A DNA stretch of 64,000 bases from Acidimicrobiaceae bacterium (GCA_905182565.1 CAJJCB010000018.1:108897-172896), one strand, 5' to 3'; counted from the first letter of the stretch, positions 33,115 to 42,248 are shown. Translations and numbers: made by a program. The notes: a model not told the origin generated them from the sequence alone.

Positions 33115-33438
33115 ATGGCATCCGGTAATAGCCCCTCTCGATTGGCGAGAATAGATAAACGCCAACGAAACGAAAGTTGGCCTAACGCGCCGCTGTACAT
33201 AGATATGTCGATATGCATAAATTGTGATGCATGTCTGCGGGCTTGCCCGCCCAATTTTGGAGCTATTTTCAATCACGGAATCGATGTAGTTATCATTCCT
33301 GAGTTGTGCTCTGGTTGCGATAAGTGTCTTGATCCATGCCCTGTTGATTGCATCCATCCTTTGGATGAAAAAAGTTGGGTAACTACACCAGATAGTTGGT
33401 GGGACGAGCCACTAAGCGCTAATGATTCGTATATGTAG
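33115..33438 (+). CDS. Bacterial-type ferredoxin, two [4Fe-4S] motifs
   Basis: 107-aa electron carrier. First cluster motif CINCDACLRACP, second CSGCDKCLDPCP, each C-x2-C-x2-C-x3-C-P, enough for two [4Fe-4S] clusters. An N-terminal ~27-residue arginine-rich extension (ARIDKRQRNE) precedes the core, and the C-terminus is Trp- and Asp-rich (TTPDSWWDEP). The extension may be real or the start may be internal; no strong ribosome site is seen. The partner enzyme is not identifiable; the neighbours are a PASTA protein and gatCAB. Confidence 0.9.
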   Translation: MASGNSPSRLARIDKRQRNESWPNAPLYIDMSICINCDACLRACPPNFGAIFNHGIDVVIIPELCSGCDKCLDPCPVDCIHPLDEKSWVTTPDSWWDEPLSANDSYM

Positions 33439-33482
33439 TTAATAGTTTGAGTATGTAAGTTTTAAATACTTACGGAGGAATT

Positions 33483-33785
33483 TTGACAGAACGATTATCC
33501 CAAGACGAAGTAGCGCACGTGGCGCATCTCGCGCGAATTGATCTCAACGAAGGTGAACTGCGGCATTTCGCTGATCACCTTGGCAAAATTCTTGAACACG
33601 CTAGTGAGCTTGACTCTCTGGATCTAGAAAGCATTTCCTCAATGTCGCATCCGCGTTTGCTCACAAATGTTATGCGAGACGATGTCGTTGGAACGACTCT
33701 AGACAGGGCGGAAGTGTTGGAGCAGGCTCCGGACGCAGAGTTGGGTCAATTTCGAGTCCCTTCGATTTTGGGGGAAACGTCGTGA
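33483..33785 (+). CDS. gatC: Asp/Glu-tRNA amidotransferase subunit C
   Basis: Small linker subunit of GatCAB. 100 aa. LSQDEVAHVAHLARIDLNEGEL at the N-terminus and LRDDVVG-type segment (MRDDVVGTTLDRAEVLEQAPD) plus FRVPSILGE at the end are diagnostic. Start is TTG 33483, chosen because GGAGG (33474-33478) lies 4 nt upstream and the family N-terminus begins there. Overlaps gatA by 4 nt (GTGA). Confidence 0.95.
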   Translation: MTERLSQDEVAHVAHLARIDLNEGELRHFADHLGKILEHASELDSLDLESISSMSHPRLLTNVMRDDVVGTTLDRAEVLEQAPDAELGQFRVPSILGETS

Positions 33786-35224
33786 CTCTAGGTGACTCGG
33801 CACTCTCAATCGCAGAAGATGTGCGGCTTGGTAGAAGAAGCGCTGTTGAAGTTTTGGAGAGTTATCTTGCGGTTATAGATGCAACAGAAAAAGAAATTCA
33901 TGCATTTAATTTGGTGACTCGTGACCATGCCTTTGTTTCAGCTCAAGAGGTGGATGAAAAAGTTTCCCGGGGACTTGAGCCTGGCCCGTTAGCGGGTGTA
34001 CCGATTGCTTACAAGGATAATTTATGCACCTGGGGTGTTGAAACCACCTGTTCTTCGCGAATGCTTGAAGGTTGGAAACCCCCCTACAACGCAACTGTTG
34101 TGGATCGTATGTCGGCCGCTGGGGCAGTGATGATAGGGAAAACAAACCTCGACGAGTTCGCTATGGGAAGTTCAACAGAAAATTCCGCTTTCGGACCAAC
34201 TCGTAATCCAGTTGATGTTTCTAGGGTTCCGGGAGGATCCAGCGGAGGATCTGCTGCTGCGGTCGCAGCGGGTTTTGCTCCACTTGCGCTTGGATCAGAC
34301 ACGGGCGGATCTATTAGACAGCCAGCAGCTTTGTGTGGGGTTGTAGGCGTTAAGCCCACTTATGGGTTAGTTAGTCGATTTGGGTTAATTGCTTTTGCGT
34401 CTTCTTTTGACCAAATAGGTCCGTTCGCAAATAATGTTGCTGATGCTGCAGTAGCGCTCGAAGTTTTAGCCGGCCAAGACCTTGCCGACAGTACATGTAT
34501 CCCTCATCCAGGCCCGAAGCTGTTAGCTGAGCTTGACCGAGGGGTGGAAGGGCTTCGCGTTGGCATAGTCAGAGAGCTATTAGATGGGAGCGATGAAGAT
34601 GTTACACTGCGAGTACATCAAGCGGCTGAAGCCCTGATTGCAGCTGGAGCATTTGTCGATGAGGTTTCTGTGCCAGCTGTTGAATATGGACTTACAGCCT
34701 ACTATCTGATTGCTCCCGCTGAAGCCTCTAGTAACTTAGCTCGCTACGATGGAGTTCGATACGGCTTAAGACGTGAAGGTTCTAACGTCCAGGAAATGAA
34801 TGCATTGAGTCGACGCGATGGTTTCGGAGATGAAGTTATCGCTCGGATAATGCTCGGTACCTTTGCGTTAAGTGCAGGTTATTACGATGCCTACTACGGT
34901 AAAGCTCAGAAAATAAGGAGCTTGATAAGGCGGGACTTTGACTTGGTGTATGCGGATCATGATCTGTTACTTTCTCCCACTTCACCATCAGTAGCGTTTA
35001 AATTTGGTGAACGATCGGATCCTATGTCTATGTACCGCAGTGACGTATGCACGATTCCGAGTAACTTGGTCGGCGACGCGTCGATGTCAGTTCCCTTTGG
35101 AAATGGCTTACACAACATGCCAGTAGGAGTTCAGCTAATGGCGCCGGCCCTAGGAGAAGCTTTGATGTTTCGAGCAGCAGCAGTTCTGGAACTTGCAGAG
35201 CCAGCGGAGGAAGTTCATGACTGA
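33782..35224 (+). CDS. gatA: Asp/Glu-tRNA amidotransferase subunit A
   Basis: Amidase subunit that frees ammonia from glutamine for transamidation of Glu-tRNA(Gln) and/or Asp-tRNA(Asn). 480 aa. Catalytic Lys in GVPIAYKDNLCT; amidase signature GGSSGGSAAAVAAGFAPLALGSD followed by TGGSIRQPAALCGVVGVKPTYG, carrying the cis-Ser and nucleophile Ser. SPTSPSVAFKFGE toward the C-terminus. Coupled to gatC and gatB by short overlaps. Confidence 0.98.
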   Translation: MTLGDSALSIAEDVRLGRRSAVEVLESYLAVIDATEKEIHAFNLVTRDHAFVSAQEVDEKVSRGLEPGPLAGVPIAYKDNLCTWGVETTCSSRMLEGWKPPYNATVVDRMSAAGAVMIGKTNLDEFAMGSSTENSAFGPTRNPVDVSRVPGGSSGGSAAAVAAGFAPLALGSDTGGSIRQPAALCGVVGVKPTYGLVSRFGLIAFASSFDQIGPFANNVADAAVALEVLAGQDLADSTCIPHPGPKLLAELDRGVEGLRVGIVRELLDGSDEDVTLRVHQAAEALIAAGAFVDEVSVPAVEYGLTAYYLIAPAEASSNLARYDGVRYGLRREGSNVQEMNALSRRDGFGDEVIARIMLGTFALSAGYYDAYYGKAQKIRSLIRRDFDLVYADHDLLLSPTSPSVAFKFGERSDPMSMYRSDVCTIPSNLVGDASMSVPFGNGLHNMPVGVQLMAPALGEALMFRAAAVLELAEPAEEVHD

Positions 35225-36629
35225 GTGGGAGACAGTTGTTGGACTCGAAGTTCACGTGGAATTAGCCACAGCGACTAAGTTGTTTTCTTCGGCCCCTAAC
35301 CGTTTCGGCGATGAACCGAACACAAATGTAACTCCGGTTTGTTTAGGCTTACCGGGCTCACTTCCAGTTTTGAACAGGAAAGCTGTTGAACTTGCGATTA
35401 GTACGGGGTTAGCGTTGAACTGTGAAATTCGTCCGTCAGTTTTTCATAGAAAAAATTATTTTTACCCAGATATGCCGAAAGATTATCAGGTAAGTCAGTA
35501 TGACGAGCCGATATGCGCTGAAGGTTATTTGGACTTATTAAATGGAATTCGGATAGGTATCGAAAGAGCCCATTTGGAGGAAGATGCCGGAAAGACCACT
35601 CACCTGGGAGGTGAAGATGGTCGTATTCACGGGGCTAGTGAGGCCCTTATCGACTACAACCGAGCTGGAGTTCCTCTTCTTGAAATAGTTTCTCGTCCGG
35701 ATATCCGATCCGCCGATGATGCTCGATCATATGTGGAGGAACTGAGGGGGATACTTTTGGCAACCGGAGCTTCTGAGGCGCGCTTAGAGGAAGGGTCAAT
35801 GCGTGTTGATGCGAACGTTAGCGTTCGTCCGTTTGGATCTTCTGAGTTAAGAACTCGTTGCGAAATTAAGAATTTGAATTCGCTTCGATCGTTGCAACGG
35901 GCAATTGAGTATGAAGCTCGGCGACATATTGATTTATATGAAGCAGGAGAAAAGCCAAAGCAGGAAACACGTCATTGGTCTACCGAGGGCCGGACGCATA
36001 CCTTGCGCTCTAAAGAAGAGGCGAATGATTATAGATACTTTCCTGAACCAGATTTAGTGCTATTGGATCCGGATCGGACTTGGATAGAAGAAATCAGGAA
36101 AGCTTTGCCAACACTTCCGGCTGCGATTCGAAGTGAATTAGTGGCCTGTGCTGGAGCGACTTTAGAACAGGCCAACACCATAGTTAGTCGCGGCCTTGGC
36201 CCAATAGTTGTATCTGCCGTAAATTCAGGGTGTGATCCCAATAGAGCCTTAACTCATGCGGTTCAAAACTTAGCTATGGAAAATGCTTCGAAAATCTCAG
36301 ATGTGTCATTCACTAAGGTTTTGCAGATGGAGGAGGAAGGTTCGTTAACTCCAACTCAAGCTAAGCAAATTTTGGCGGAAGCCGTGGAAACAGGGGAAGA
36401 CCCGACTCTTCTGGCGAAAAATCGTGGGTTTGAAGCCATGGAAAGTGGAGCGCTCGAAATACTTGTAGATAAAGCGATAAGTGAGAATCTTGGGGCTTGG
36501 GCAAAGTTTTGCTCAGGTGAAGAAAAAGTTCAAGGTGTCTTCGTCGGAGCGGTTATGAAAGAGACAAAAGGGCAAGCAGATGGCGGGGAGATTAATCGAA
36601 TCTTGCAGGAGCGACGATTGTCTAGCTAG
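35217..36629 (+). CDS. gatB: Asp/Glu-tRNA amidotransferase subunit B
   Basis: Kinase/tRNA-binding subunit that activates the acyl group of the mischarged tRNA. About 470 aa. VVGLEVHVELATATKLFS at the N-terminus, LGLPGSLPVLN, RKNYFYPDMPKDYQVSQYD, HLEEDAGK, and DYNRAGVPLLEIVSRPD; the C-terminal YqeY-like tail domain is present. The frame is open from 35193, but ATG 35217 has GGAGGA (35207-35212) upstream and gives the family N-terminus. It overlaps gatA by 8 nt. Its stop abuts the convergent DUF4332 gene. Confidence 0.97.
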   Translation: MTEWETVVGLEVHVELATATKLFSSAPNRFGDEPNTNVTPVCLGLPGSLPVLNRKAVELAISTGLALNCEIRPSVFHRKNYFYPDMPKDYQVSQYDEPICAEGYLDLLNGIRIGIERAHLEEDAGKTTHLGGEDGRIHGASEALIDYNRAGVPLLEIVSRPDIRSADDARSYVEELRGILLATGASEARLEEGSMRVDANVSVRPFGSSELRTRCEIKNLNSLRSLQRAIEYEARRHIDLYEAGEKPKQETRHWSTEGRTHTLRSKEEANDYRYFPEPDLVLLDPDRTWIEEIRKALPTLPAAIRSELVACAGATLEQANTIVSRGLGPIVVSAVNSGCDPNRALTHAVQNLAMENASKISDVSFTKVLQMEEEGSLTPTQAKQILAEAVETGEDPTLLAKNRGFEAMESGALEILVDKAISENLGAWAKFCSGEEKVQGVFVGAVMKETKGQADGGEINRILQERRLSS

Positions 36630-37037
36630 CTAACGGACAATGGATTGTAGATCTTTGGCTTGATCGACCCAGTGTCCAACTTCTTTTTCGTTAGGAAGCC
36701 GACCTACGAGAGGTTTTCGGCGTGAAGCGTTGGTGCTTACCATGTCTTGGTGGAGGCGTGATGAGCGCGAGCGTCGGAGTTTCTTGAGGGAATCGATGCC
36801 TACAGCCTCAAGCAGGTCCGAGTATTGAGTTGAGACTCCCTGAATCCGCATTAAATCAGCGCGATTAACCCACTCGAGCACTCGCTTCTCTGACACACCG
36901 ACTGTTTCAGCGATAAGTTGGCGACCTTTTCTTGTTGCGCCAGAGCCGAGAAGGACGTCACAAGTTTTTATATCAGCAGAAATGAGGCGCTGTTGCGCTC
37001 TGATGCCAATGTCTTTGATTGTGGCGATCGACGCCAT
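36630..37037 (-). CDS. DUF4332 family protein (helix-hairpin-helix-like)
   Basis: 135 aa, soluble and helical. Features of DUF4332: IKDIGIRAQQRLISADIKTCDVLLGSGATRKGRQLIAE, then SEKRVLEWVNRADLMRIQGVSTQYSDLLEAVGIDSLKKLR, and a final VGHWVDQAKDL. The two repeated halves resemble HhH segments (GIxxxxxxxL...GV) as in DNA-binding or DNA polymerase-like proteins; the biochemical role of the family is not known to me. Its stop touches the gatB stop. Confidence 0.82.
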   Translation of the reverse strand: MASIATIKDIGIRAQQRLISADIKTCDVLLGSGATRKGRQLIAETVGVSEKRVLEWVNRADLMRIQGVSTQYSDLLEAVGIDSLKKLRRSRSSRLHQDMVSTNASRRKPLVGRLPNEKEVGHWVDQAKDLQSIVR

Positions 37038-37109
37038 TAAAAATCCTTGATATGAATAGTACGTGCGGAGAGCACCCCTAGTTTGTAGCAGTTCTCTAAC
37101 TCATGCACA

Positions 37110-38417
37110 TCAAAGTGAAGATTTGAGCCAAGTATTTCCTTTGAAACGAATCCAAAGTGGAATGGCTCGTAAAATCGTAAGCATCGTTATAGCTGACCAT
37201 AGCCAACCTATTCCTAGGTCATATTTAGTCACAGCAGCTGTTATAGCAACAAAAATAACAAATGCTCCGACCATGGCTTTAGCTAAAAATGCGAAATCTC
37301 CAGCGCCCATAAAAATGCCATCTAAGGCGAAGACCAAGCCGTTTAGAGGTTGAGCTAAGGCAACAAAAACTAAGATGAAAGAGCTGAGCTGTATAACTTC
37401 CAAATCTCGTGTAAATAAGTATGGGAGCTGATTATTAAAGGCCAAGAGAGCAGTTCCAAATACAAGGCCTGCCTGGATGTTTATGCCTACCATTCGATTA
37501 CTTGCGCTTCTCGCTGTTTTAAAGTCCCCGGCGCCGAGAGCGTTAGCTACTAATGCCTGGCCGGCTATGGCTATGGCATCTAAAGTCAAGGCAAATAGGC
37601 TCCAAATTTCCATTCCAATCTGGTGAGAAGCAACTTCGGCGGTTCCAAGCCTGGAAGCGAGAGCTGCTGCGATGAGCAGCGAAGAGCGTAGCGCAGCGGT
37701 CCGAATAAATAGCTGGAATCCCACACGTGCATAGATAGCCAGACTTCGAAAATGAGGACGAAAAGAGAGCCCCAGTCCTTTTGTGCTGGATCTAATGACT
37801 GATAGATAAAGAATGGCAGATAACCATTGTGCGATGATTGTGGATAGAGCCGAGCCAGTGATTCCTAGATCAAAATAAAATACGAAAATGATTTCAAGTA
37901 CGAGGTTAGTCAAGGCTCCACAGATGGCAATAGCCAAGGGGGTTTTCGTGTTTTTTATACCGCGGAGATAGCCAGTTCCCGCTAGAACAACAAGCTGGCC
38001 AGTGAATCCTATGAGGCTTATTCGTAGGTAAGTTAATGCAAGTGATTCAACAGCGGCTTCTGGGTTAAATAGTGAGATAAGGCTTTGGCCGAAAAATAAA
38101 AGTAAGATTGACGTAATTATTCCCAGGATTACTGCGAGCCAAAGTGCTTGAATGCCCTGGTCGGCTGCCTCTTTGTGTTTTCCGCCTCCAAGAAGTCGAC
38201 CAACGATTCCGGTGGTTCCATAAGCTAGAAAAATTAGGGCGGAATGAGCTGTTAATAACACTGCTGATGCTATGGCAAGGGCAGCGAGTGAATCAGTCCC
38301 GACGTGTCCCATAAAAGCCGTGTCGGTCAAAATGTAAATTGGTTCTGCAACTAGGGCGCCAAACGCGGGCAACGCCAGTGACATGATGGCTTTGTCGTAC
38401 GTAGTTTTATGGAACAT
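37110..38417 (-). CDS. MATE family efflux transporter (DinF-like)
   Basis: 435 aa with about twelve membrane helices. N-terminal IMSLALPAFGALVAEPIYILTDTAFMGHVG and ALAIASAVLLTAHSALIFLAYGTTGIVGRLLG match MATE proteins of the DinF branch, with the second half repeating the pattern (ALVANALGAGDFKTARSASNRM). Cation/drug antiporter; substrate not predictable. Begins 3 nt after the stop of the dehydrogenase gene at 38421 (same strand), so they are probably cotranscribed. Confidence 0.92.
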   Translation of the reverse strand: MFHKTTYDKAIMSLALPAFGALVAEPIYILTDTAFMGHVGTDSLAALAIASAVLLTAHSALIFLAYGTTGIVGRLLGGGKHKEAADQGIQALWLAVILGIITSILLLFFGQSLISLFNPEAAVESLALTYLRISLIGFTGQLVVLAGTGYLRGIKNTKTPLAIAICGALTNLVLEIIFVFYFDLGITGSALSTIIAQWLSAILYLSVIRSSTKGLGLSFRPHFRSLAIYARVGFQLFIRTAALRSSLLIAAALASRLGTAEVASHQIGMEIWSLFALTLDAIAIAGQALVANALGAGDFKTARSASNRMVGINIQAGLVFGTALLAFNNQLPYLFTRDLEVIQLSSFILVFVALAQPLNGLVFALDGIFMGAGDFAFLAKAMVGAFVIFVAITAAVTKYDLGIGWLWSAITMLTILRAIPLWIRFKGNTWLKSSL

Positions 38418-38420
38418 AAG

Positions 38421-39689
38421 TTACTTTGGTGAAACTATCTGATGTAAGCCAGATGCCATATCTATGACGTATAGCTCCCCGTCTGAATTCTCAGCGAATC
38501 CAACTGGTTGTGAAACTTGTAAGCCTAGAGAAACGACGCGAGGGTCGCCATCAAGCGAAAGCGCCATTATCGATCCGCTGCAAAGATCGCTGAACACGTA
38601 TTTTCCATTGAGATTTGGGATTTTAGATCCGCGATATACGAAGCCCCCCATAATGGCACAGAGTCCCGAAGAGTGGCGGTACTCAAAATCTGGTTGGCGA
38701 TGGCTATCAGGTATTGAAGTGCTAAATACTCTTGTTCCTTCAAAGCTGTTCCAGCCAAGATTAGCACCAGCCTCTTCTGGCTTGAGGACATTAACTTCTT
38801 CAATACATTGTTGACCAAGATCAGTTAGCCATAAATTCCCAGTTGCTCGGTCAAATGAGAAGCGAAAAGGATTTCGGACACCAGTAGCCCATATCCGCGG
38901 GTCTGTGTCGGGAGTATCGAAGAATGGATTGCCTGGTGCGGGTTGGTGAGGAGGCCACTTTGTGGGGTCGACTTGCAAACGCAATATCGCTCCAAGAGGA
39001 GTGCTGTTGTTTTGCCCGTGACCGTATGGGTCTCCTTGGCCACCCCCGTCTCCGAAAGAAACGTAGAGAAACCCATCCGGACCGAATGTTAGGTCGCCTC
39101 CGTTGTGCATCGCTGAAGGTTGTTCGACTAGGAGAATATTAACTCCATCTCCTACTTTGACGAAATCATCGCTGATACGATAAGCACTAATTGTGCTGGT
39201 GCCTGACTTGTCGGTGTGGTTTAGGTACAGCCAATTTGAATCCGGTGATAGGGCCATTCCTAGCAAACCTTGGTCCATGTCGGTGCTGATCTCTGAAGTG
39301 AGATCAATTACAGGATTAGCTGACAGACCGGATCGGCTGAAGGCCCAGACTTTGCCGGCTCTGTTCCCGATGAAACCAGAATTTACATCAACAAAAACTG
39401 TTACCACTGCTTCGAGAAGCGCAACTGTTGGTTCCAAAGCCAAGTCGAGACCCTCGGTGTTTTCTAGATATAGCTCTGGGAGGCCAGCTGGACATGGTTG
39501 ATTAGATAAAAAAAATTCTTCGCTGTCTTGAACATCAATACTTTTTTTTTCTCGGTCGGACCAGCGAATTTGATCTTCCTTCGATTTGCTATCAGAATTC
39601 ACAGTTAGAAAAACGATAATTATGCAGATGCAAAGCCCTAGTATCAGGCTAACTAAGCCCATGGAATAGTTGAATTTTCGGGTTAGCAC
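38421..39689 (-). CDS. PQQ-dependent sugar dehydrogenase-like, membrane-anchored beta-propeller
   Basis: 422 aa. An N-terminal signal anchor (MGLVSLILGLCICIIIVFLTV) followed by a six-bladed propeller of the glucose/sorbosone dehydrogenase (Yli/GDH-B) family: GLLGMALSPDSNWLYLNHT, the catalytic-His motif MHNGGDLTFGPDGFLYVSFGDGG, GNPFFDTPDTDPRIWATGVRNPFRFSFD, and LTDLGQQCIEEVN. Acts outside the membrane as a soluble-type aldose dehydrogenase or a homologue with an unknown substrate. Real PQQ use cannot be told from sequence. Confidence 0.87.
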   Translation of the reverse strand: MLTRKFNYSMGLVSLILGLCICIIIVFLTVNSDSKSKEDQIRWSDREKKSIDVQDSEEFFLSNQPCPAGLPELYLENTEGLDLALEPTVALLEAVVTVFVDVNSGFIGNRAGKVWAFSRSGLSANPVIDLTSEISTDMDQGLLGMALSPDSNWLYLNHTDKSGTSTISAYRISDDFVKVGDGVNILLVEQPSAMHNGGDLTFGPDGFLYVSFGDGGGQGDPYGHGQNNSTPLGAILRLQVDPTKWPPHQPAPGNPFFDTPDTDPRIWATGVRNPFRFSFDRATGNLWLTDLGQQCIEEVNVLKPEEAGANLGWNSFEGTRVFSTSIPDSHRQPDFEYRHSSGLCAIMGGFVYRGSKIPNLNGKYVFSDLCSGSIMALSLDGDPRVVSLGLQVSQPVGFAENSDGELYVIDMASGLHQIVSPK

Positions 39690-39754
39690 AGTGGAAAACC
39701 TATCTCTTCATATACAAAGATATGGCCTTGAGTTCATAGATGGCATCTTGTCAG

Positions 39755-39784
39755 GTTGCGACGAGATGCGCGGCGGGCCAGAAT
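39755..39784 (+). promoter_or_regulatory. Candidate promoter of the ilv leader transcript
   Basis: TTGCGA (39755-39760), an 18-nt spacer, then CAGAAT (39779-39784), which keeps the important A2 and T6 of the -10 hexamer. A start about seven bases later would fall at or next to the ATG of the leader peptide (39792), i.e. a leaderless mRNA, which is known for several actinobacterial leader peptides. Inference from spacing only. Confidence 0.4.
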
Positions 39785-39791
39785 AGAGGGG

Positions 39792-39851
39792 ATGCTGACG
39801 AATATTATGATTATTCAACAACTGCAGATACACATAATTGTGGTCGCATAG
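39792..39851 (+). CDS. ilv leader peptide (attenuator uORF)
   Basis: 19-codon ORF: MLTNIMIIQQLQIHIIVVA, stop TAG at 39849. Ten of 19 residues are Ile, Leu or Val, with runs II, II and VV near the end. It sits 27 nt before an intrinsic terminator and 113 nt before ilvB, the layout of a ribosome-stalling transcription attenuator: shortage of charged Ile/Val/Leu tRNA would stall the ribosome and prevent termination. GAGGGG abuts the ATG with no spacing, so translation may instead be leaderless. Corynebacterium glutamicum ilvBNC is known to use the same strategy. Confidence 0.85.
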   Translation: MLTNIMIIQQLQIHIIVVA

Positions 39852-39875
39852 GCGAGCACGATTAACGTTTTCGCC
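39851..39875 (+). promoter_or_regulatory. Pause/anti-termination hairpin of the ilv attenuator
   Basis: GGCGA (39851-39855) pairs with TCGCC (39871-39875), and inside it ACG (39858-39860) pairs with CGT (39866-39868), giving a two-part stem that begins at the leader stop codon. It lies between the leader peptide and the terminator. I could not see which segment forms the competing anti-terminator with the AACTCCC arm. Confidence 0.45.
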
Positions 39876-39877
39876 GG

Positions 39878-39901
39878 AACTCCCTCAATGGGAGTTTTTT
39901 T
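39878..39901 (+). terminator. Intrinsic terminator of the ilvBNC attenuator
   Basis: AACTCCC (39878-39884), loop TCAAT, GGGAGTT (39890-39896), a perfect 7-bp stem, running straight into an uninterrupted T-tract through 39901. It lies between the leader peptide and ilvB, so it must be read through for ilv expression. Confidence 0.88.
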
Positions 39902-39964
39902 ATTAGCTATAGAGAACCGAATTTCCGAATACCCTTAGTTACGATCACCCCCAGGAGAAGAGCG

Positions 39965-41704
39965 ATGCAACTCACCGGCGCTCAAGCGCTCGTCAAGAGC
40001 CTAGAGATGTGCGATGTCGAGGTAATGTTTGGTCTTCCTGGTGGGGCAATTTTACCTGTCTACGACCCTATTCTCGATTCTAAAATTCGACACGTGTTGG
40101 TACGCCATGAGCAGGGGGCCGGCCACATGGCTCAAGGCTACGCTCAAGTAACCGGGAAGCCTGGCGTAGTAATAGTTACAAGTGGCCCCGCTGCAACTAA
40201 TATTGTTACTCCTCTGTGCGACGCGTTCATGGATTCTATTCCAATGGTTGCGATTACAGGGCAAGTGGCATTGGCTTCGATAGGTTCTGATGCTTTCCAG
40301 GAGTGCGACACGACTGGTATCACCATGGCAGTTACTAAACATAATTATTTGGTAACTGATCCCGCAGACATTCCTCGGATCGTCAAAGAGGCCTTTCATA
40401 TAGCGACGACTGGCCGGCCTGGGCCAGTCTTAATTGATCTGCCCAAAGATGTCAGCAACATGCCAATGGAATGGCATTGGCCTGATGATGTTGACCTACC
40501 TGGTTATTCGCCCATAACAGAGGTAGATGAGAAGCTAATTGCCGAAGCTATCAAGTTGATAAAAGAGTCTGAAAGGCCAGTTATATATGCTGGTGGCGGG
40601 CTGTTGAAGGCGCGAGCTTCTGAATTATTGCTCGAGTTCGCCGAGAAAACTGGAATTCATGTAGCTACTACTTTGATGGCGCGTGGAGTGTTCCCTGACC
40701 GACATATACAATGCTTGGGCATGCCAGGAATGCATGGTAATTACACGGCAGTTATGGCGTTCCAGAGGGCTGATTTACTGATTAATTTGGGCGCTCGATT
40801 TGATGATCGTGTCACCGGAAATAAGAAATATTTTGCGCCGGATGCAAAAATTATCCATGTTGACATTGATCCGGCAGAGCATGGAAAAGTTCGTATTCCT
40901 GATGTAGCGATTCAAGGCGACGCAAATGTAGCATTAGCCTCTTTCATAGCTGAATTTGATCGCCAAGATGAAGAAACTCCAGATCGTTCGCCGTGGAAGT
41001 CCACAATTAGCGGTTGGCAAGAACAGAACCCGCTCAAGTATGATCAATCGGATTCTGGGTTTCCTTTGAAGCCACAGTTTGTTCTCGAACAACTACGAGA
41101 CCACACTCCTGACGACACTATTGTTGTGGCGGGTGTTGGTCAGCATCAGATGTGGACCAGCCAGTTTTGGAAGTTCGATTACCCATATACCTGGGTGAAT
41201 TCAGGAGGCTTAGGGACAATGGGTTTTGCTGTTCCTGCAGCGATTGGTGCCAAAGTTGGACAGCCAGACAGAATGGTTTGGGCAGTGGATGGCGATGGGT
41301 GTTTCCAGATGACTGCTCAGGAGCTGATCACCGCAGCAGCTGAAAATATTCCGGTAAAGATCGCAATTCTTAACAACGCATACCTCGGTATGGTCCGGCA
41401 GTGGCAGGAACTTTTTTATGAGGAACGTTACAGCGAGGTTTACTTAAGTGCTGATCATCCGAACTATGTGATGTGGGCGGAGTCGATGGGTTGCGCAGGT
41501 ATTCGAGTCGAGTCTGCTGAAGAAGTTAGGCCTGCGATAGAAAAAGCGAATTCTATAAATGATCGACCGGTCGTAATCGATTTTCGAGTACATGCTTTCG
41601 AAAAGGTTTATCCGATGGTCCCTGCGGGCGGTTCTAATGATGACATCATCTTAGGCCCCGAAGGTGATGCTGATGCAAAAGCGAAAGGAACCGCACCATC
41701 GTGA
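39965..41704 (+). CDS. ilvB: Acetolactate synthase, catalytic subunit
   Basis: ThDP/FAD enzyme: 2 pyruvate to acetolactate (Val/Leu), or pyruvate plus 2-ketobutyrate to acetohydroxybutyrate (Ile). 579 aa. MFGLPGGAILPVYD, the catalytic-Glu region VRHEQGAGHMAQGYA, TSGPAATN, and the ThDP motif VDGDGCFQMTAQELITAAAENIPVKIAILNN. ATG 39965 follows AGGAGAAG. Controlled by the attenuator upstream; overlaps ilvN by 4 nt. The 2-ketobutyrate may come from CimA encoded at 52200. Confidence 0.98.
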   Translation: MQLTGAQALVKSLEMCDVEVMFGLPGGAILPVYDPILDSKIRHVLVRHEQGAGHMAQGYAQVTGKPGVVIVTSGPAATNIVTPLCDAFMDSIPMVAITGQVALASIGSDAFQECDTTGITMAVTKHNYLVTDPADIPRIVKEAFHIATTGRPGPVLIDLPKDVSNMPMEWHWPDDVDLPGYSPITEVDEKLIAEAIKLIKESERPVIYAGGGLLKARASELLLEFAEKTGIHVATTLMARGVFPDRHIQCLGMPGMHGNYTAVMAFQRADLLINLGARFDDRVTGNKKYFAPDAKIIHVDIDPAEHGKVRIPDVAIQGDANVALASFIAEFDRQDEETPDRSPWKSTISGWQEQNPLKYDQSDSGFPLKPQFVLEQLRDHTPDDTIVVAGVGQHQMWTSQFWKFDYPYTWVNSGGLGTMGFAVPAAIGAKVGQPDRMVWAVDGDGCFQMTAQELITAAAENIPVKIAILNNAYLGMVRQWQELFYEERYSEVYLSADHPNYVMWAESMGCAGIRVESAEEVRPAIEKANSINDRPVVIDFRVHAFEKVYPMVPAGGSNDDIILGPEGDADAKAKGTAPS

Positions 41705-42189
41705 GCACTCAACCTAATCTACACATTTTGGCCGTACTTGTTGAGAATAAGTTCGGAGTTTTGGCTCGAGTCGCTGGTCTGTTTAGTCGCCGTGGTTTTA
41801 ATATTTTGTCGCTAACGGTTGCACCTACTGATGATCCTGCTTTGAGTAGAATCACCGTTGTAGTAGATGTTGACAATACTGATGTCGCTCAAATTGCTAA
41901 ACAATTAAACAAGTTAATTAATGTCCTCGAGATAAAAGAGTTACAGCCGAATGAGTCAGTTGAACGAGAATTGATGATGGCGCGGATTTCTGCTGTTGAT
42001 AGCCAAAGTGTCGGCGATGTTCTAGATCAGTTCGGAGGCACTATTGTAGATAAGAGTGCTACTGAACTAATCGTGAGCATCGATGCCCATCCTGATGAGC
42101 TCGATAAATGCGAGCTGGCTCTCAACGTTTTTGAAATTCATGAGCTCCAGAGAACCGGTCGAATCGCTCTTGGGCGACTAGGCACCTAG
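41701..42189 (+). CDS. ilvN: Acetolactate synthase, regulatory subunit
   Basis: ACT-domain subunit that raises IlvB activity and gives valine feedback inhibition. 162 aa, usual length for the long IlvH/IlvN type. N-terminal ACT: LAVLVENKFGVLARVAGLFSRRGFNILSLTVAPT; then RELMMARISAV and the C-terminal domain ending ELQRTGRIALGRL. Start GTG 41701 overlaps the ilvB stop. Confidence 0.97.
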   Translation: MSTQPNLHILAVLVENKFGVLARVAGLFSRRGFNILSLTVAPTDDPALSRITVVVDVDNTDVAQIAKQLNKLINVLEIKELQPNESVERELMMARISAVDSQSVGDVLDQFGGTIVDKSATELIVSIDAHPDELDKCELALNVFEIHELQRTGRIALGRLGT

Positions 42190-42248
42190 CAAATTTGTAT
42201 TCATTTCCAACTAATATTTCTACGTAATTTCGAACCAGGAGTTAATAA

